Shown here: positions 1-9,857 of the stretch, in pieces
Layout of the letters: each line of letters opens with the position of its first letter
Position numbering within the stretch: position 1 is the first letter of the stretch
NCBI GenBank assembly: GCA_020746995.1
Contig: JAGPXD010000005.1
Location: 3,534,001 to 3,598,000 of the forward strand
Origin: Plectosphaerella cucumerina
Lineage: Eukaryota > Ascomycota > Sordariomycetes > Glomerellales > Plectosphaerellaceae
DNA length: 64,000 bases
Direction of reading: 5' to 3'
Translations under genes and position numbers: made by a program
The notes under the pieces: model-generated
Told to the model about the DNA's origin: nothing
Databases searched by the model: none
What the model saw: the letters and a program-made list of their open reading frames with translations, nothing else

Positions 1-669
1 GTCCTGATCAAGCTGGGCGCTGTGGACAAGCGCATGGAAGGGCCCCTACTACGGCTAGTGATGCCGCCGACACCCGGGAGACATCGGCCAGCATGGATGC
101 CACGGGCCAAATACACCATCATGTTCACCGCAACGCCATGCAAGACCTCACTCACTCGGTCCGCCGCGCGTAGAAAGCTGACTTCCGGTCCGACGAACAG
201 GAAGACTACCGCAGCAAGCTGCGTCCCTCCCCTCGTGTTTCTTTCATTTTCCTGGCATGCATATATCTGACGACGGATGCCTGCCGACGTTTCCGCCAGG
301 CGGCGCCAAGGTGCGCCGCCCCAAGATGGGCCGCTTGTAGATGGTGATGGCGGCGGGGTATAAGAAGCAGACGAACCGGACACAGGTGTCCAGCAACGCC
401 CCACCTCCAACCTCCAACCGCCTTGTATGCATCGTGTGTGTAAGGGGGAACAAAGGGAAAGGATATCAAGATGACGTGTACGTGAGGAAAATGGTGGGTT
501 TCGACTCCCAAGCGCCCTGGGGTATGCGGACTCCTCCCCTCCCAACCCTTGTTTCCCGAGACCGTTTCGCCCAAAGATCGAAAGCTGAAATTCACCGCGG
601 CGCCCGCTTCCCGCTCCGCTCGCTGGCTGCCAAAGAAAATGCCTTGTCGGCGGGAGGCCGACGGCCGGA
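1..669. other. 3' flank of the SET/MYND gene, no gene seen
   Basis: No open frame here has recognisable protein features on either strand. The stretch lies immediately downstream of the minus-strand SET/MYND gene and probably carries its 3' UTR. A CT-rich patch lies around 225-250. Confidence 0.5.
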
Positions 670-2367
670 TCACTCCGACATCTTGCCGTTGACGTGAGGC
701 TTGACCTCGCCCGCCTCGGTGCGACACCGGTTGCACATGCACCAGCCGCCGAGGCTGCCGCTGGCCCATTCCCGACGCTGGTCGACGGGCAGCGTGACGT
801 CGCAGTAGTGGTTGAGAACCTCCTGTCCAGCCTTGAGGCCGCCGGGGCCACCGCCCACGACGCGCTCCTTGCGCGCCCAGAGCACCATCCTGCCTCCCCA
901 TTCCCAGGTGACGTTGGGGTCGCAGTCATGGTTGGCCAGACACCAGAAGGGGTGCACGGCGGCGACGTCGGGGCGACCGTCGCGGGGGTTCTTGCGCGCT
1001 GAGGCTGTGCCGCGGAACTTGCTGTACAAGGTGTTGAGGACCCAGATGTCGTGGTGCGCCAGAGTCGCGTAGATGTCAATGTCCATCTTCTCGAGGATGT
1101 GCAGCGGCGTCTCGATGTTGTACTTGAAGGAGAAGGGGAGGGTCCACTGTGGTGGTGGCTCGGCCCTGGGCGAAAGGTCGATTTCATTGTCGGCGGACGG
1201 CACAAAGTCGCCCCAGATGTACTTGATCTGCTTCGTCTCCAGGGGGTGGATCTCCTGGTTGTTGGAGAGGGCCAGTATCCTGGCCAGGAGCAACAGGTGG
1301 AGTGTCTCGTCGGCTTCCTTGGCGTCGCCGTCCTTGGCGATGCTATCGACGTCCTTCTCGCACACGGCAGGGTGGTAGAGCTCCTGTGCTTGGTCGTGGC
1401 AGTACTGGCTGCAGAAGACGGTATCGTAGCACTCGTCGCAATTGACGGCAGGTGAGTCGCTGCCGAGTGGCGGCAGCTCGGAGCCGCAGGCATCGCAGAC
1501 TGGCTCCTTGAGGCGGTTGTTGGCGGTCACCAGCGAGTACTCTTCAAGAACGACTTCACCCGGGCCAATGTCTTGTGTGGCGAAAAGACCGAGCTGCTTG
1601 CAGGTGGGAATAATGTCGTAGCTGTCCATGTCGCTGGCCCCCTCCAGTAGCACCGGCAGCTCGGACACCTGCACGGCGCATTTGGGGGCAAAGCGCGATA
1701 GCTCCTTGTTGAGGAAGTCGAGGGACTCGTCGGAGAACCGGTCCGGCTCATGGGTGTTCCAGGGGTATACCTCGCGGCGAACGAGACCCGAGTCAGGCAG
1801 GTCGGCAATGGTGAACTCGCGCCTCCTCAGCCGTTGCACCGCGATATCATGTATGTACGCCCTGGTCTGCATCAGATCCTCATTTGTCGGGGCCAGCGTG
1901 AGGCCACGCTCGCAGAACTCGGATGCGCTCTTCAAGCAGCCGCAAAGTAGCAGGTTCAGGGAGAGGATCTGGAAAGCGCGAACCGAGGCGAGCTTGGCTA
2001 TCTGCGAGGGTACGTCGTCGGGGTGCTCTTGAATGAAGCTTGTCGACAGGTTGAAGAGAAGGCCATGGTCAAGAACTTCTGGGACCGGGTCTAGTGCCAG
2101 GCTTCCGAGGGCCTCTCTCGCCTGCTCATGGTATTCAAAGCCTTCATTGAGAACCTCGTCGGTCAAGAGCAGGGCTCGGTATGCATCGCCGGCGGCGAGG
2201 TCGGGGTAGGCAAGCTCGGAGTAGACGATGGCGCGGTCGAGGTAGGCGACGGCGTTGTAGGGAGAGTCTTCGAGAGAGTCGGTGAGCTGTTGACGGCGGA
2301 AGAGGAGCAGCTCGACACGGCTCGAGTGCAGGGATTGGCCGGAAGAGTCGGTTGGAGAGTTGGCCAT
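670..2367 (-). CDS. TPR-MYND-SET domain protein (SmyD-like putative lysine methyltransferase)
   Basis: A single-exon gene of 565 residues. It is read from the ATG at 2367 (MANSPTDSSG); the open frame extends 16 codons further upstream but contains no ATG there. Residues about 30-190 look like TPR helices (AYLDRAIVYSELAYPDLAAG). A MYND zinc finger follows at about 291-337 (CDAC, CDEC, FCSQYC, HPAVC), set inside a split SET domain. The SET core has NHDCDPN at 479-485, which fits the cofactor-binding NHxCxPN motif, and a post-SET Cys cluster CMCNRC near 543-548. By family, such proteins transfer methyl groups from S-adenosylmethionine to lysines; the substrate here is unknown. The architecture is common in fungi. 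The domain call is firm, while catalytic activity is inferred. Confidence 0.9.
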   Translation of the reverse strand: MANSPTDSSGQSLHSSRVELLLFRRQQLTDSLEDSPYNAVAYLDRAIVYSELAYPDLAAGDAYRALLLTDEVLNEGFEYHEQAREALGSLALDPVPEVLDHGLLFNLSTSFIQEHPDDVPSQIAKLASVRAFQILSLNLLLCGCLKSASEFCERGLTLAPTNEDLMQTRAYIHDIAVQRLRRREFTIADLPDSGLVRREVYPWNTHEPDRFSDESLDFLNKELSRFAPKCAVQVSELPVLLEGASDMDSYDIIPTCKQLGLFATQDIGPGEVVLEEYSLVTANNRLKEPVCDACGSELPPLGSDSPAVNCDECYDTVFCSQYCHDQAQELYHPAVCEKDVDSIAKDGDAKEADETLHLLLLARILALSNNQEIHPLETKQIKYIWGDFVPSADNEIDLSPRAEPPPQWTLPFSFKYNIETPLHILEKMDIDIYATLAHHDIWVLNTLYSKFRGTASARKNPRDGRPDVAAVHPFWCLANHDCDPNVTWEWGGRMVLWARKERVVGGGPGGLKAGQEVLNHYCDVTLPVDQRREWASGSLGGWCMCNRCRTEAGEVKPHVNGKMSE

Positions 2368-4918
2368 GTTGACAGGTTGTATTGTGCGTGGGTGTTTACC
2401 ACGAGGTCGGCGCAAGAGGTAGGTGAGGACGAGACCCCATGTGGTTGATGAAGGCGCAAAGCAAAGGGCGAAGAAGACGAATGCCAGGCGCGGGGTCGTG
2501 CGTGGGTCGGAAGTGAGGGCGAAGAGCGCCTAGTCAGCAGACGTCTCGACGAAACGTGAGGTCGCCAACCGCAGCAATGCGAGGGCTTGTGATCGTCGCC
2601 ACGCGGCAAGTGATGTGCAGGAGCTGCGCAGCAAAGCCGAGGGTTCGAGGGGCTGAGCGACAGATCAGCGGTTGGGGTTCAAACTTGTCGGGGTGGTTCG
2701 AGGCTGTCGACAAGACTGATAGGCTGCAGGACAAGCGCGGACGAAACTCCGTCAGCCGGGGGTGTTGAAAGATCGACTGGCAAAGAAAAAAAAAGAAGAG
2801 TCAACGAGCCACGGTCGAGGGCCCAGAACGTCGAGGGTGCTCGGGTGGTGGGCGAGAAGAAGGGTCTCGGCCCAAGAGCTGGTAGTATATGTGCGAGAGA
2901 CCAGCAAGGGTCCCCGTCGGATTCTGGTCTGGTTTGGTCCTGGTCCTGGGTCCGGCGGCGCACACGACGACACGCGAGCCCGGTGGCGCCCCTTGTTGAC
3001 AAGCTTGCCTTGCCGGTGCGGGCGGGCGACCGGGGGTGAGGGGGTGAGCACAGGTACTCGACAGGTGGATGGAATGGCGGAGGCGAAGGAGGAAAGGGTG
3101 GACAGCTGGACGGGTGCTAAGAATACTGCGATGATGATGTAGGGGGGTGCACCGAAGACGAAAGTGTGAGAGGAGGATGGGAAAAAAAAGAAGACGAGCT
3201 GACAGGGGTGTTGAGTAGGGCAGGAAGATCGTCGTCATAGGTCAGGTAGGTAAGGAAAGTCCCGCCCGTGGGTTGGCGCCGACGAGAGGGAATGAATGGA
3301 GGAAGCCACGATGAACTGACGACGGACAGCACGTCGACTGGAGAGAATGAGGGGGGGGGGGGGGGGGACAAGACATATCCGGCAAGTGGGGTTTTTGGGT
3401 CCTATGGTTTTGGTGGTACCTCGAGGTTCCAGAGATGTGCGGTGGGTGCGCCACTGTGTGCGCCGGTCATCCAGTGGACGGACCGATACGTAAGGGACCC
3501 AGACCAGCACCCTTCCCTCACGCTTCAGCCCGGGGACACGGCATGGCAGGTGGATGGACCCTTGAGCCCTGAGAACGGTGACGGAACTGGAAAAAAATCA
3601 GGGCTGCGGTGAGGTGCAGCAGTCAGGTGCGGCCTTCCTGCCGCCGCCACGGTGGTGTCTTTGCCCCCCCTCCCCGACTCGGAGACGCGCGCAGAAATTC
3701 AGGGTCCTGGGCGGGTTGCGCGTCGCCCGCTCTCCGACCGGGCATCTCCTGACGTCCGACGTCCGTCTGGGCGAAAAGACGGGAAAGACGGTTTGCTTCA
3801 CATCCATCATTTCGGGTTTTGGCCCAACTTCCATCCTTCCATTTCACGGTATCCCCCCGCCATCCGGCGACACTGGAGCCCCTCAGCCCCTCCCCTGGTC
3901 ACAAAGACCCCCCCAAACCCCGCCAAGCGGCCGCCAGCGTCCAGTAAACTTTGGGCGGACTTGAGCGACGGGAGGGTCGAGTGCGGAAAATCCATGGCGA
4001 ACACAAAATCCTGCATCTGCACGTCCTCGACTTTTCAGGGCACCGGCGGCCGTCACGTCGTGATGCCCTCTTTCCGGGTCCGGGATGTGACCCTGCCGGG
4101 GGTTGCCCAGCTGGCCAAGGATGTACGAAGAATTTGTCTGCCTGTCTCCTTGTTGCCCGAGATGTCTACAGTAGAGAGTCTGGTCATGTTCTCTAAAACT
4201 CAAGCCATGCGTCTGACGCTCCAAACGGAAAACCTCACAACGAGGCATCTCGATCACGACCTCTCCTCCCCCTTGGAAAGCCACCGGTCTGGCCCGTCTT
4301 CTCCACCCTTGCCCGTTCGCAACCCACACGCACAACACGCACACCATTTCGCCTCCTGGACCCCTACCCTCCACTCGACCCTGGCGCGTCAGGGGCGCAG
4401 GCAATTGAGGGGTAGATCCCCCTCCGCAGAGAGAGTCGGTGATGTCATCGGTCGAGACCCCCATGCAAGATTCGCCGCTTGGCAAACGCCCCAGGGCGCC
4501 GGTTCCACCTGTCCCAGCGGTCACTGGTCAGTCGGACGGGACCCCGAGTCTCTTCGGGAAACCCTCGCTGACGGACGGCCGCTAGGGTCCTCGCCCGTCG
4601 GGCCTGAGGACCCTGGCGTTTTTCCCTGGCAGGACAAGGAAAGAAAATGGGCCGTTCATCTTTCTCCCTTCCACTTTCTTCCAAGGCATACTTGACTGAC
4701 TCGGGCCCGGGGGGAGGACGTTGGTGACCCGCGTGTGATGACTGTGGCCAGGACCCAAGCCCGCCTATCCACAGCTGCATGATGATTCCTGCGCGCACGG
4801 CCGTCCACCGGGGCAAAAGGTCCGGTGGTCATGCATTCATTGGACAAGTTGTCACGATGCTCCCCGTCTTGACCCAGCTCTTAGCGGTCTTCATGTGACA
4901 GTCCAGGCGACAAAAAGC
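2368..4918. other. Long intergenic region between the SET/MYND gene and tRNA-Arg
   Basis: About 2.5 kb with only low-complexity open frames. The longest, plus strand 3652-4695, has no domain and a composition like translated GC-rich spacer. The region holds an A-rich patch near 2786 and a 17-base G run at 3351-3367. The part next to 2367 presumably holds the promoter and leader of the SET/MYND gene. Confidence 0.5.
3351..3367 (+). repeat. Homopolymer run of 17 G
   Basis: An uninterrupted G run (C run on the minus strand). It is likely length-variable and prone to sequencing error. No function can be assigned. Confidence 0.9.
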
Positions 4919-5000
4919 AACCCTGCATGGGGCTCGAACCCACAACCTCCCGCTGATCCTCAAATAGGAGGCGGATGCGCTACCATTGCGCCAACAGGGC
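4919..5000 (-). tRNA. tRNA-Arg(CCU) with a 10-nt intron
   Basis: On the minus strand the sequence folds as a full cloverleaf. The acceptor stem is GCCCTGT/GCAGGGT (G-U at the first and seventh pairs), the D stem GCGC/GCGC, the anticodon stem TCCGC/GCGGG, and the T arm GTGGG-TTCGAGC-CCCAT. The anticodon CCT lies at 4966-4968. A 10-nt insertion at 4955-4964 sits one base 3' of the anticodon, the canonical tRNA intron position. The D-arm (TTGGCG, AATGGTA) resembles eukaryotic tRNA-Arg(CCU). The discriminator base would be U, which is less usual. The gene marks the left border of the repeat-rich block. Confidence 0.92.
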
Positions 5001-5227
5001 GATTGATGGGATGAGGAGTGTTTTGTTTGATTATATGGCGTGGTTGTAGCGGACTTTGTGTTGTCGTGGGATACGCCAACAAAGGGGGATGTCTGGATCG
5101 AGAGCCCGGGAAAAGTGGGTCCCGGAGAACCGCTGTCCCGGCACCCTCAAGACTGGGCTGCTGAAATGAGAGACTCGGACACAGCCAGGTACAGTAACTA
5201 CAGATAACCGTGTCAATCAGGGGCGCA

Positions 5228-5391
5228 GATGGACTGCGACCGAGTAGTTGATCTAGGTGGACTGCGACCGAGTAAATGATCTAAATGAATTAAACGAGCA
5301 GTTGATCTTGATGAACCGAACGAGCAGATCATCTAGATGAACCGAACGAGCAATTGATCTTGATGAACCGAACGAGCAATTGATCTAGATA
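5228..5391 (+). repeat. Degenerate 26-bp tandem repeat, about six copies
   Basis: The last three copies start at 5310, 5336 and 5362 and share GATGAACCGAACGAGCA; copies near 5231, 5258 and 5284 are more diverged (GGACTGCGACCGAGTA variants). Every unit ends in a version of TTGATCTA. The array begins about 230 bp from tRNA-Arg. Confidence 0.85.
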
Positions 5392-5628
5392 GACCTGGCC
5401 GCGGCTGTTGTGTAGTGCTGCAGTTCAGCAGCTTTTGAGTCTGAGTCAATCCAAGCTTGCCAGATATGCCAGTCTCAACATTGCCCTTACCCTCTTCAAG
5501 TCACCGAACAGCGACATCCAGCACTACGCCACCACCATCGTCAAAAAGCAGGAGCTCCGGGGCGGGTCACCAGCCAGGCTCGAGGCTTCACAGGCACCAG
5601 CGTGGCCGCCCGGTCAAGCGCCAGATCC

Positions 5629-5994
5629 ATGGTTGGGGTTGCTAGCCGGGAATCGGGACCTGGTGACTTGACAGAAGTCGAGGTCATCTGCAGGAAGTAC
5701 CGAAGTCCCGAGAGCATTCGAATCGACACTCGGCCACTGTGGTCCATGGCGGATGGCAGATACTGCGTCCGCACTATGGTCAAATGTCCGACATGCTCGA
5801 AGGTCAAGAACAAGCATGGGTTCTCCGTGGCAACCGAGTTCGAGCCGACCGACCAAGCAATACCTCGAATCCTGCTCACTTCTGTCAACACGGCGGCACG
5901 GACGAAGGCGAAGAAGGCGGCACAACTTGAAGCTCAAACATCGGCGACAATTTCTGAGACGGCGACATCTAATTATTCAACCACGGCTCTTTAG
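5629..5994 (+). CDS. Hypothetical protein of 121 residues, member of a locally duplicated family
   Basis: An open frame from the ATG at 5629 (MVGVASRESGPGDL) to TAG. I do not recognise the domain. Residues 1-45 recur in a second copy at 6196-6369, and the two differ mostly at third codon positions, which argues that this frame was once, or still is, translated. Downstream residues include a CPTC pair that could bind metal and an Ala/Lys/Thr-rich tail. The frame is also open upstream of the ATG without another ATG, so this may be the 3' part of a longer, possibly spliced or broken gene. It lies among repeats and gene fragments; expression is uncertain. Confidence 0.4.
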   Translation: MVGVASRESGPGDLTEVEVICRKYRSPESIRIDTRPLWSMADGRYCVRTMVKCPTCSKVKNKHGFSVATEFEPTDQAIPRILLTSVNTAARTKAKKAAQLEAQTSATISETATSNYSTTAL

Positions 5995-6035
5995 AAAATC
6001 GTATAACGCCTCGCGAGCGTCGCATGACAGCAGGT

Positions 6036-6188
6036 CAATCACGACACCAGGTCAATCACGACAACAGGTCAATCACGACAACAGGCCAATCACGACAACA
6101 GGCCAATCACGACAACAGGCCAATCACGACAACAGGCCAATCACGACAACAGGCCAATCACGACAACAGGCCAATCACGACAACAGGT
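6036..6188 (+). repeat. 17-bp minisatellite, nine copies
   Basis: The unit is CAATCACGACAACAGGC with minor T/C variants at the end. Starts are spaced exactly 17 bp, from 6036 to 6172, with a partial unit before 6036. Because 17 is not a multiple of 3, reading it on the plus strand gives a 17-residue peptide repeat, and all three plus frames stay open. Confidence 0.95.
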
Positions 6189-6195
6189 CCCACCG

Positions 6196-6369
6196 ATGGT
6201 TGGAGTGGCTAGCCGAGAATCGGGACCCGGCGATTTGACGGAATATGAAGTTGAGATCATTTGCAAGAAATACCGGGGACTCGAGAGTATTCGTATCGAT
6301 ACTCGGCCGCTCTGGTCCTTGGCGGATGGCAGATACTGCGTCCGTACAACGACTTGCTCGGTGACTTGA
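6196..6369 (+). pseudogene. Second, truncated copy of the 5629-5994 family
   Basis: The ATG at 6196 starts a 57-residue frame. It matches the N-terminus of the 121-residue protein (MVGVASRESGPGDLTE, then ESIRIDTRPLWS and ADGRYCVR), with a two-residue insertion near residue 17. About fourteen of the codon differences are synonymous third-position changes. Similarity stops after CVRT near 6350, where the sequence runs into antisense GIY-YIG material, so this copy looks truncated by rearrangement. Confidence 0.6.
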
Positions 6370-6890
6370 ACAGGGTGCCAATGCCAATGCCGAGGTTGTC
6401 GGAAAACCCCTGCTGGAGGGGAAGGGCAATGTTGAGGCCAGCATCTCTAGCGAGGCTGGATTGACTTTGGTATTCTTGAGGAAGCCATGACTGGAGTGCC
6501 GGAAGTTGGAGGGTCTGAATCGCGACTGCCCAGAATTGTTCGATAATGTTCAAGTGCGCATTGTCCGCGTCTTGGTGAGCCGATCCGAGCAGCAGCATCT
6601 TCCATTTTCGAGGGCCATGGGTCGTCGATTCCCGGATTTGCGAGTAGAGAAGCTTTGAAACGGCTGGGTTTATAACGGCATTTCGATGAGTGGCATATCG
6701 TGCGGCCAGATCTGTCGCTTGTCCGACGTACAGCATCAAGAAAGTCGGGTCTGTCGGGTCCGTTAAGGTGATGATATACCACCCTGGTGTCTTAATATCA
6801 TGATTGTGGGCGGATGGTAGCTTCTCAAAGATGCCCGTATCGCGGATGGCCGTGGTGTGTAAGCTGCAAAAGTCTAGATGCACACTGCAT
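6257..6890 (-). pseudogene. GIY-YIG nuclease-like gene fragment, copy 1
   Basis: A minus-strand open frame of about 208 codons without an ATG at its 5' end (the first possible start is GTG at 6883). It contains a GIY-YIG-like core: GWYIITL, then LYVGQATDLAARY, then a conserved-type Arg (THR), with a later Glu in IIEQFW that could be the metal ligand. The family comprises small nucleases found in homing endonucleases, repair proteins and fungal accessory genes. The 3' end runs antisense into the plus-strand fragment at 6196-6369, and the 5' end lacks the N-terminal part seen in the copy at 11818. It is most likely a remnant; target and function are unknown. Confidence 0.6.
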
Positions 6891-6945
6891 CACTCGCCGC
6901 TTCATCACATCACCGCCGGTCCAACGCCTCCCGCTGCGTCGATCG

Positions 6946-7210
6946 ATTGAACTACTGCGTCGATTGAACTGCTGCGTCGATTGAACTGCTGCGTCGATTG
7001 AACTGCTGCGTCGATTGAACTGCTGCGTCGATTGAACTGCTGCGTCGATTGAACTGCTGCGTCGATTGAACTGCTGCGTCGATTGAACTGCTGCGTCGAT
7101 TGAACTGCTGCGTCGATTGAACTGCTGCGTCGATTGAACTGCTGCGTCGATTGAACTGCTGCGTCGATTGAACTGCTGCGTCGATTGAACTGCTGCGTCG
7201 ATTGAACTGC
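6946..7210 (-). repeat. 17-bp minisatellite, about 15.6 copies
   Basis: The unit, read on the plus strand, is ATTGAACTGCTGCGTCG. Sixteen unit starts lie exactly 17 bp apart from 6946 to 7201; the first carries TACT for TGCT and the last is partial. On the minus strand all three frames are open and give a 17-residue peptide repeat (containing AVQSTQQFNRRSSSID); the plus strand has stops. The high copy identity suggests recent expansion. Confidence 0.97.
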
Positions 7211-8240
7211 CGCGGTGTCCTTGTCGTTCGCATCGAAGGCGGTCTGACGCGCGATACACCAGGTCGACTTGGGTCCAATGATGGCCTCCAGAGCCGCTTC
7301 ATCGTCGAGGAGCTCGATGCGGCGTTGCTGGTAGTCGGACGGGTCGCGGGAGAACGCCATCTCCCAGTTCATGTTTTTGGTGCCGATTAGTTCGATCACG
7401 CAGCCGACTCGGGCCAGGATGTCGTGCGCCGTGACGGCCTCGGCGGTTCCATGTTGAAGCAGCTGGTCGGCGCGCGCGAGGACCATGTCCAGCTTCTCTA
7501 CGCTGATGAAGGTGGGTGGACGCGGGGTCTCTGGAGTTGCGGTGGTGTTGTCACCTTCCTCCTCCTGGGCGCCAGCCTCAGGGACGTTGTAGATGGCCAG
7601 AACCTGACCAAGGCGGTAGAAGTCGCGGTCCGATCGCATGGTCCAAGCCACCTCATGCTCGCTGAACATGGCATGGATGACAATGAACTCACGGAACCAG
7701 TGAGCCGCACGGACTGGTGCGATGACACCCATGCACTTCAGACCAGCATCATCCAGCTGTCTCCGCGGTGCTTGATGGAGGCTCCCATCACAACCGACTT
7801 GTTTGGGTTCTGAGGGACAGCAGAAACCGCGGTCTGAAGCTGGGCGATCAGGAAGTCGCAGGAGGCGATGATGTATTGCGACGAACGGCTGGTGCGGGGC
7901 CGTTTGCGGTCGGCTCGGCCGCGGCCAATTCCTCGGCTTGCTGGATCCAGGCTTTGATATTGTTGGCGACCCTTCCGTAGAAAACGGCTGGGCTTCGGCA
8001 CCACTATCAATGATGTCCTGAAGGTCCTTGAGCTTGGAAAGAAGGTCTTGTTGGTGAGCGGCGGGGCTGCCGTCCGCGCCGATATAGCTGACTGCCTGAA
8101 GCACCAATCCATCGGCACACAAGCGCATCATCTGTCCGAGACGCCGACCCGTCAGCCAGAAAAGTCGGAATTGCCTCAATCCGCCCAAACGTCGGCGGTG
8201 CCATGACGAAAGGGCCCAGCGACTTGGCCGCAACATGCCC
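7211..8240 (-). pseudogene. Broken gene of unknown family (SYIGADGSPA protein)
   Basis: Protein-like sequence on the minus strand is spread over several frames. One frame gives VSYIGADGSPAAHQ and LLSKLKDLQDIIDSG (about 8093-8000); a second gives NNIKAWIQQAEELAAAEP (near 7950); a third gives YIIASCDFLIAQLQTAV and KSVVMGASIKHRGDSW; the first frame resumes with VRAAHWFREFIVIHAMF and LDMVLARADQLLQHG and ends near 7210. Obvious splice sites joining the pieces were not found, so frameshifts are likely. Part of it recurs on the opposite strand at 11207. I do not recognise the family. It ends against the 17-bp repeat. Confidence 0.5.
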
Positions 8241-9074
8241 CGGCAGCTTGGCGTGGCCTAGCGGCGGAGATTGGAGGCTCAATGGCTCCAGAACTGACGT
8301 CGTCTGAACAGGCGGGCGGGCATGTCGCCCCAGTGGATGTTTCTGGATGATTCGGGGGGTTTAGGGGGGACGTTCAGTGGGGGACCGCCCGAACCCACAG
8401 GCGGAAAATCCCGCGGCGTCGCCCTGTCCGGCACTGACGGGCAGCCTGACGCCGCATGTCCGTCACGGCGACAGCGGACAGGGAGCTCCCAGCAGTGTCG
8501 CACTACAAACGGCGGCACCCTACTTAACAGATGTAGCCTGAGGTGATGGGATGCCTGGCACCGCCACTGATCGGCGTCCAAATGCCTGTGAACATGAAAC
8601 AGCCAGCCTACCCCTTTGTTATCCATCATTGCATCGCTTCGTCGGGTACGACTCCGAAAGTCCAGCACATCACGACACAGCACACCACCACTGCAGAATA
8701 TCTCTCGCCATCACCTCAGGCAATTGCAGCCCGCTCGCTGTGCCCGACCAATTGACACGTATCGTCGTCGACGAAAGAAGACAGCGCCTGATCGTACGAC
8801 GCCTCTTCCTCCTGCCTGCCTTGCCCTGCGCCCGCAGCAGCAGAAACCCACGATCCCGCCGCGGCCAGCCTGAATTTACCCCGCGCCCGCCCGACGACAG
8901 ACACTTTTTTTTGCCCACCCCTGCCTGCGCCGACCACGTCCCACGCACCTCCGTTTTTACCCCGCCATCGCATTCCCTCAACCAACAACTCCCCCCGGAC
9001 AAACTTTCAACTTCCATCACAACACACCTCCGACACTTCCCATCCCTTCTACTCAACACACACACCCCGCGACA
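8241..9074. other. Intergenic; holds the leader of the 6-phosphogluconolactonase gene
   Basis: No gene is seen from 8241 to 9074. The last 250 bp are rich in C and T (CCCCGC, CTCCCC tracts), typical of fungal promoters and leaders, and run into the ATG at 9075. Confidence 0.5.
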
Positions 9075-9857
9075 ATGGGCAAGCAACCGAACCTGTACGC
9101 GTTCCCCGACGTGGGCGCCCTCGCGACGGGCCTGCGCGCCTACGTGATCGCGGCACAGAACGCCGGCCTCGCCCGCCACGGCGCCTTCAAGGTCGCCGTC
9201 TCGGGCGGCTCGCTGCCCAAGACGCTCGCCCAGGCCCTCCTCTCCCCGTCGTCCGGCCCCGACGACGTCGTCCGCTTCGACAAGTGGGAGGTCTTCTTCG
9301 CCGACGAGCGCGCCGTGCCCCTCGACCACCAAGACTCAAACTACGGCCTCCTCAAGGCAGAGCTCCTCGACAAAATCCCCGCCGACCTCGGCCAGCCCCG
9401 CGTCCACCCCATCGACGTCGCCCACCTCGACGACGCCCAGGAGCTCGCCGACCAGTACGAGCAGACCCTCGTCACCAGCTTCGCCTCGCGCGACTCGGTC
9501 CGCCTCCCCATCTTCGACCTCCTCCTCCTCGGCTGCGGGCCCGACGGCCACACCTGCTCCCTCTTCCCCGGCCACGAGCTGCTGCGCGAAACGAACGCCT
9601 GGGTCGCCCCCATCGAGGACTCGCCCAAGCCGCCCCCGCGCCGCATCACCCTCACCCTCCCCGTCGTCACCCACGGCGTCAAGGTCGCCTTTGTCGCCAC
9701 CGGCGCCGGCAAGAAGGACATTATGAAGCAGATCTTTGAGCAGCCCGCCACCGGCCTGCCCTGCAGCCTCGTCAACGAGGGCGCCGGCGACCGCAGCAGC
9801 TGGTTCGTCGACAACCCCGCCGTCGAGGGCGTCTCATTCCCCCGCAGCGTGCTGTAG
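9075..9857 (+). CDS. 6-phosphogluconolactonase
   Basis: A single exon of 260 residues, the usual length of the Sol/DevB family. The enzyme hydrolyses 6-phosphogluconolactone to 6-phosphogluconate, the second step of the oxidative pentose phosphate pathway, in the cytosol. Family signatures are intact: VAVSGGSLPK near residue 42 (phosphate loop), FFADERAVPLDHQDSNYGL near 76-94, and LLLGCGPDGHTCSLFPGH near 153-170, which holds the expected catalytic His. The ATG at 9075 follows a GACA context and is the first in frame. This ordinary housekeeping gene sits inside a block of repeats and gene relics, so the block appears to have built up around a conserved locus. Confidence 0.96.
   Translation: MGKQPNLYAFPDVGALATGLRAYVIAAQNAGLARHGAFKVAVSGGSLPKTLAQALLSPSSGPDDVVRFDKWEVFFADERAVPLDHQDSNYGLLKAELLDKIPADLGQPRVHPIDVAHLDDAQELADQYEQTLVTSFASRDSVRLPIFDLLLLGCGPDGHTCSLFPGHELLRETNAWVAPIEDSPKPPPRRITLTLPVVTHGVKVAFVATGAGKKDIMKQIFEQPATGLPCSLVNEGAGDRSSWFVDNPAVEGVSFPRSVL

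Noticed and set aside
3652..4695. 347-codon plus-strand open frame
   Set aside because: Low complexity, no homology-like motif, overlapped by open frames on the other strand; typical of GC-rich spacer.
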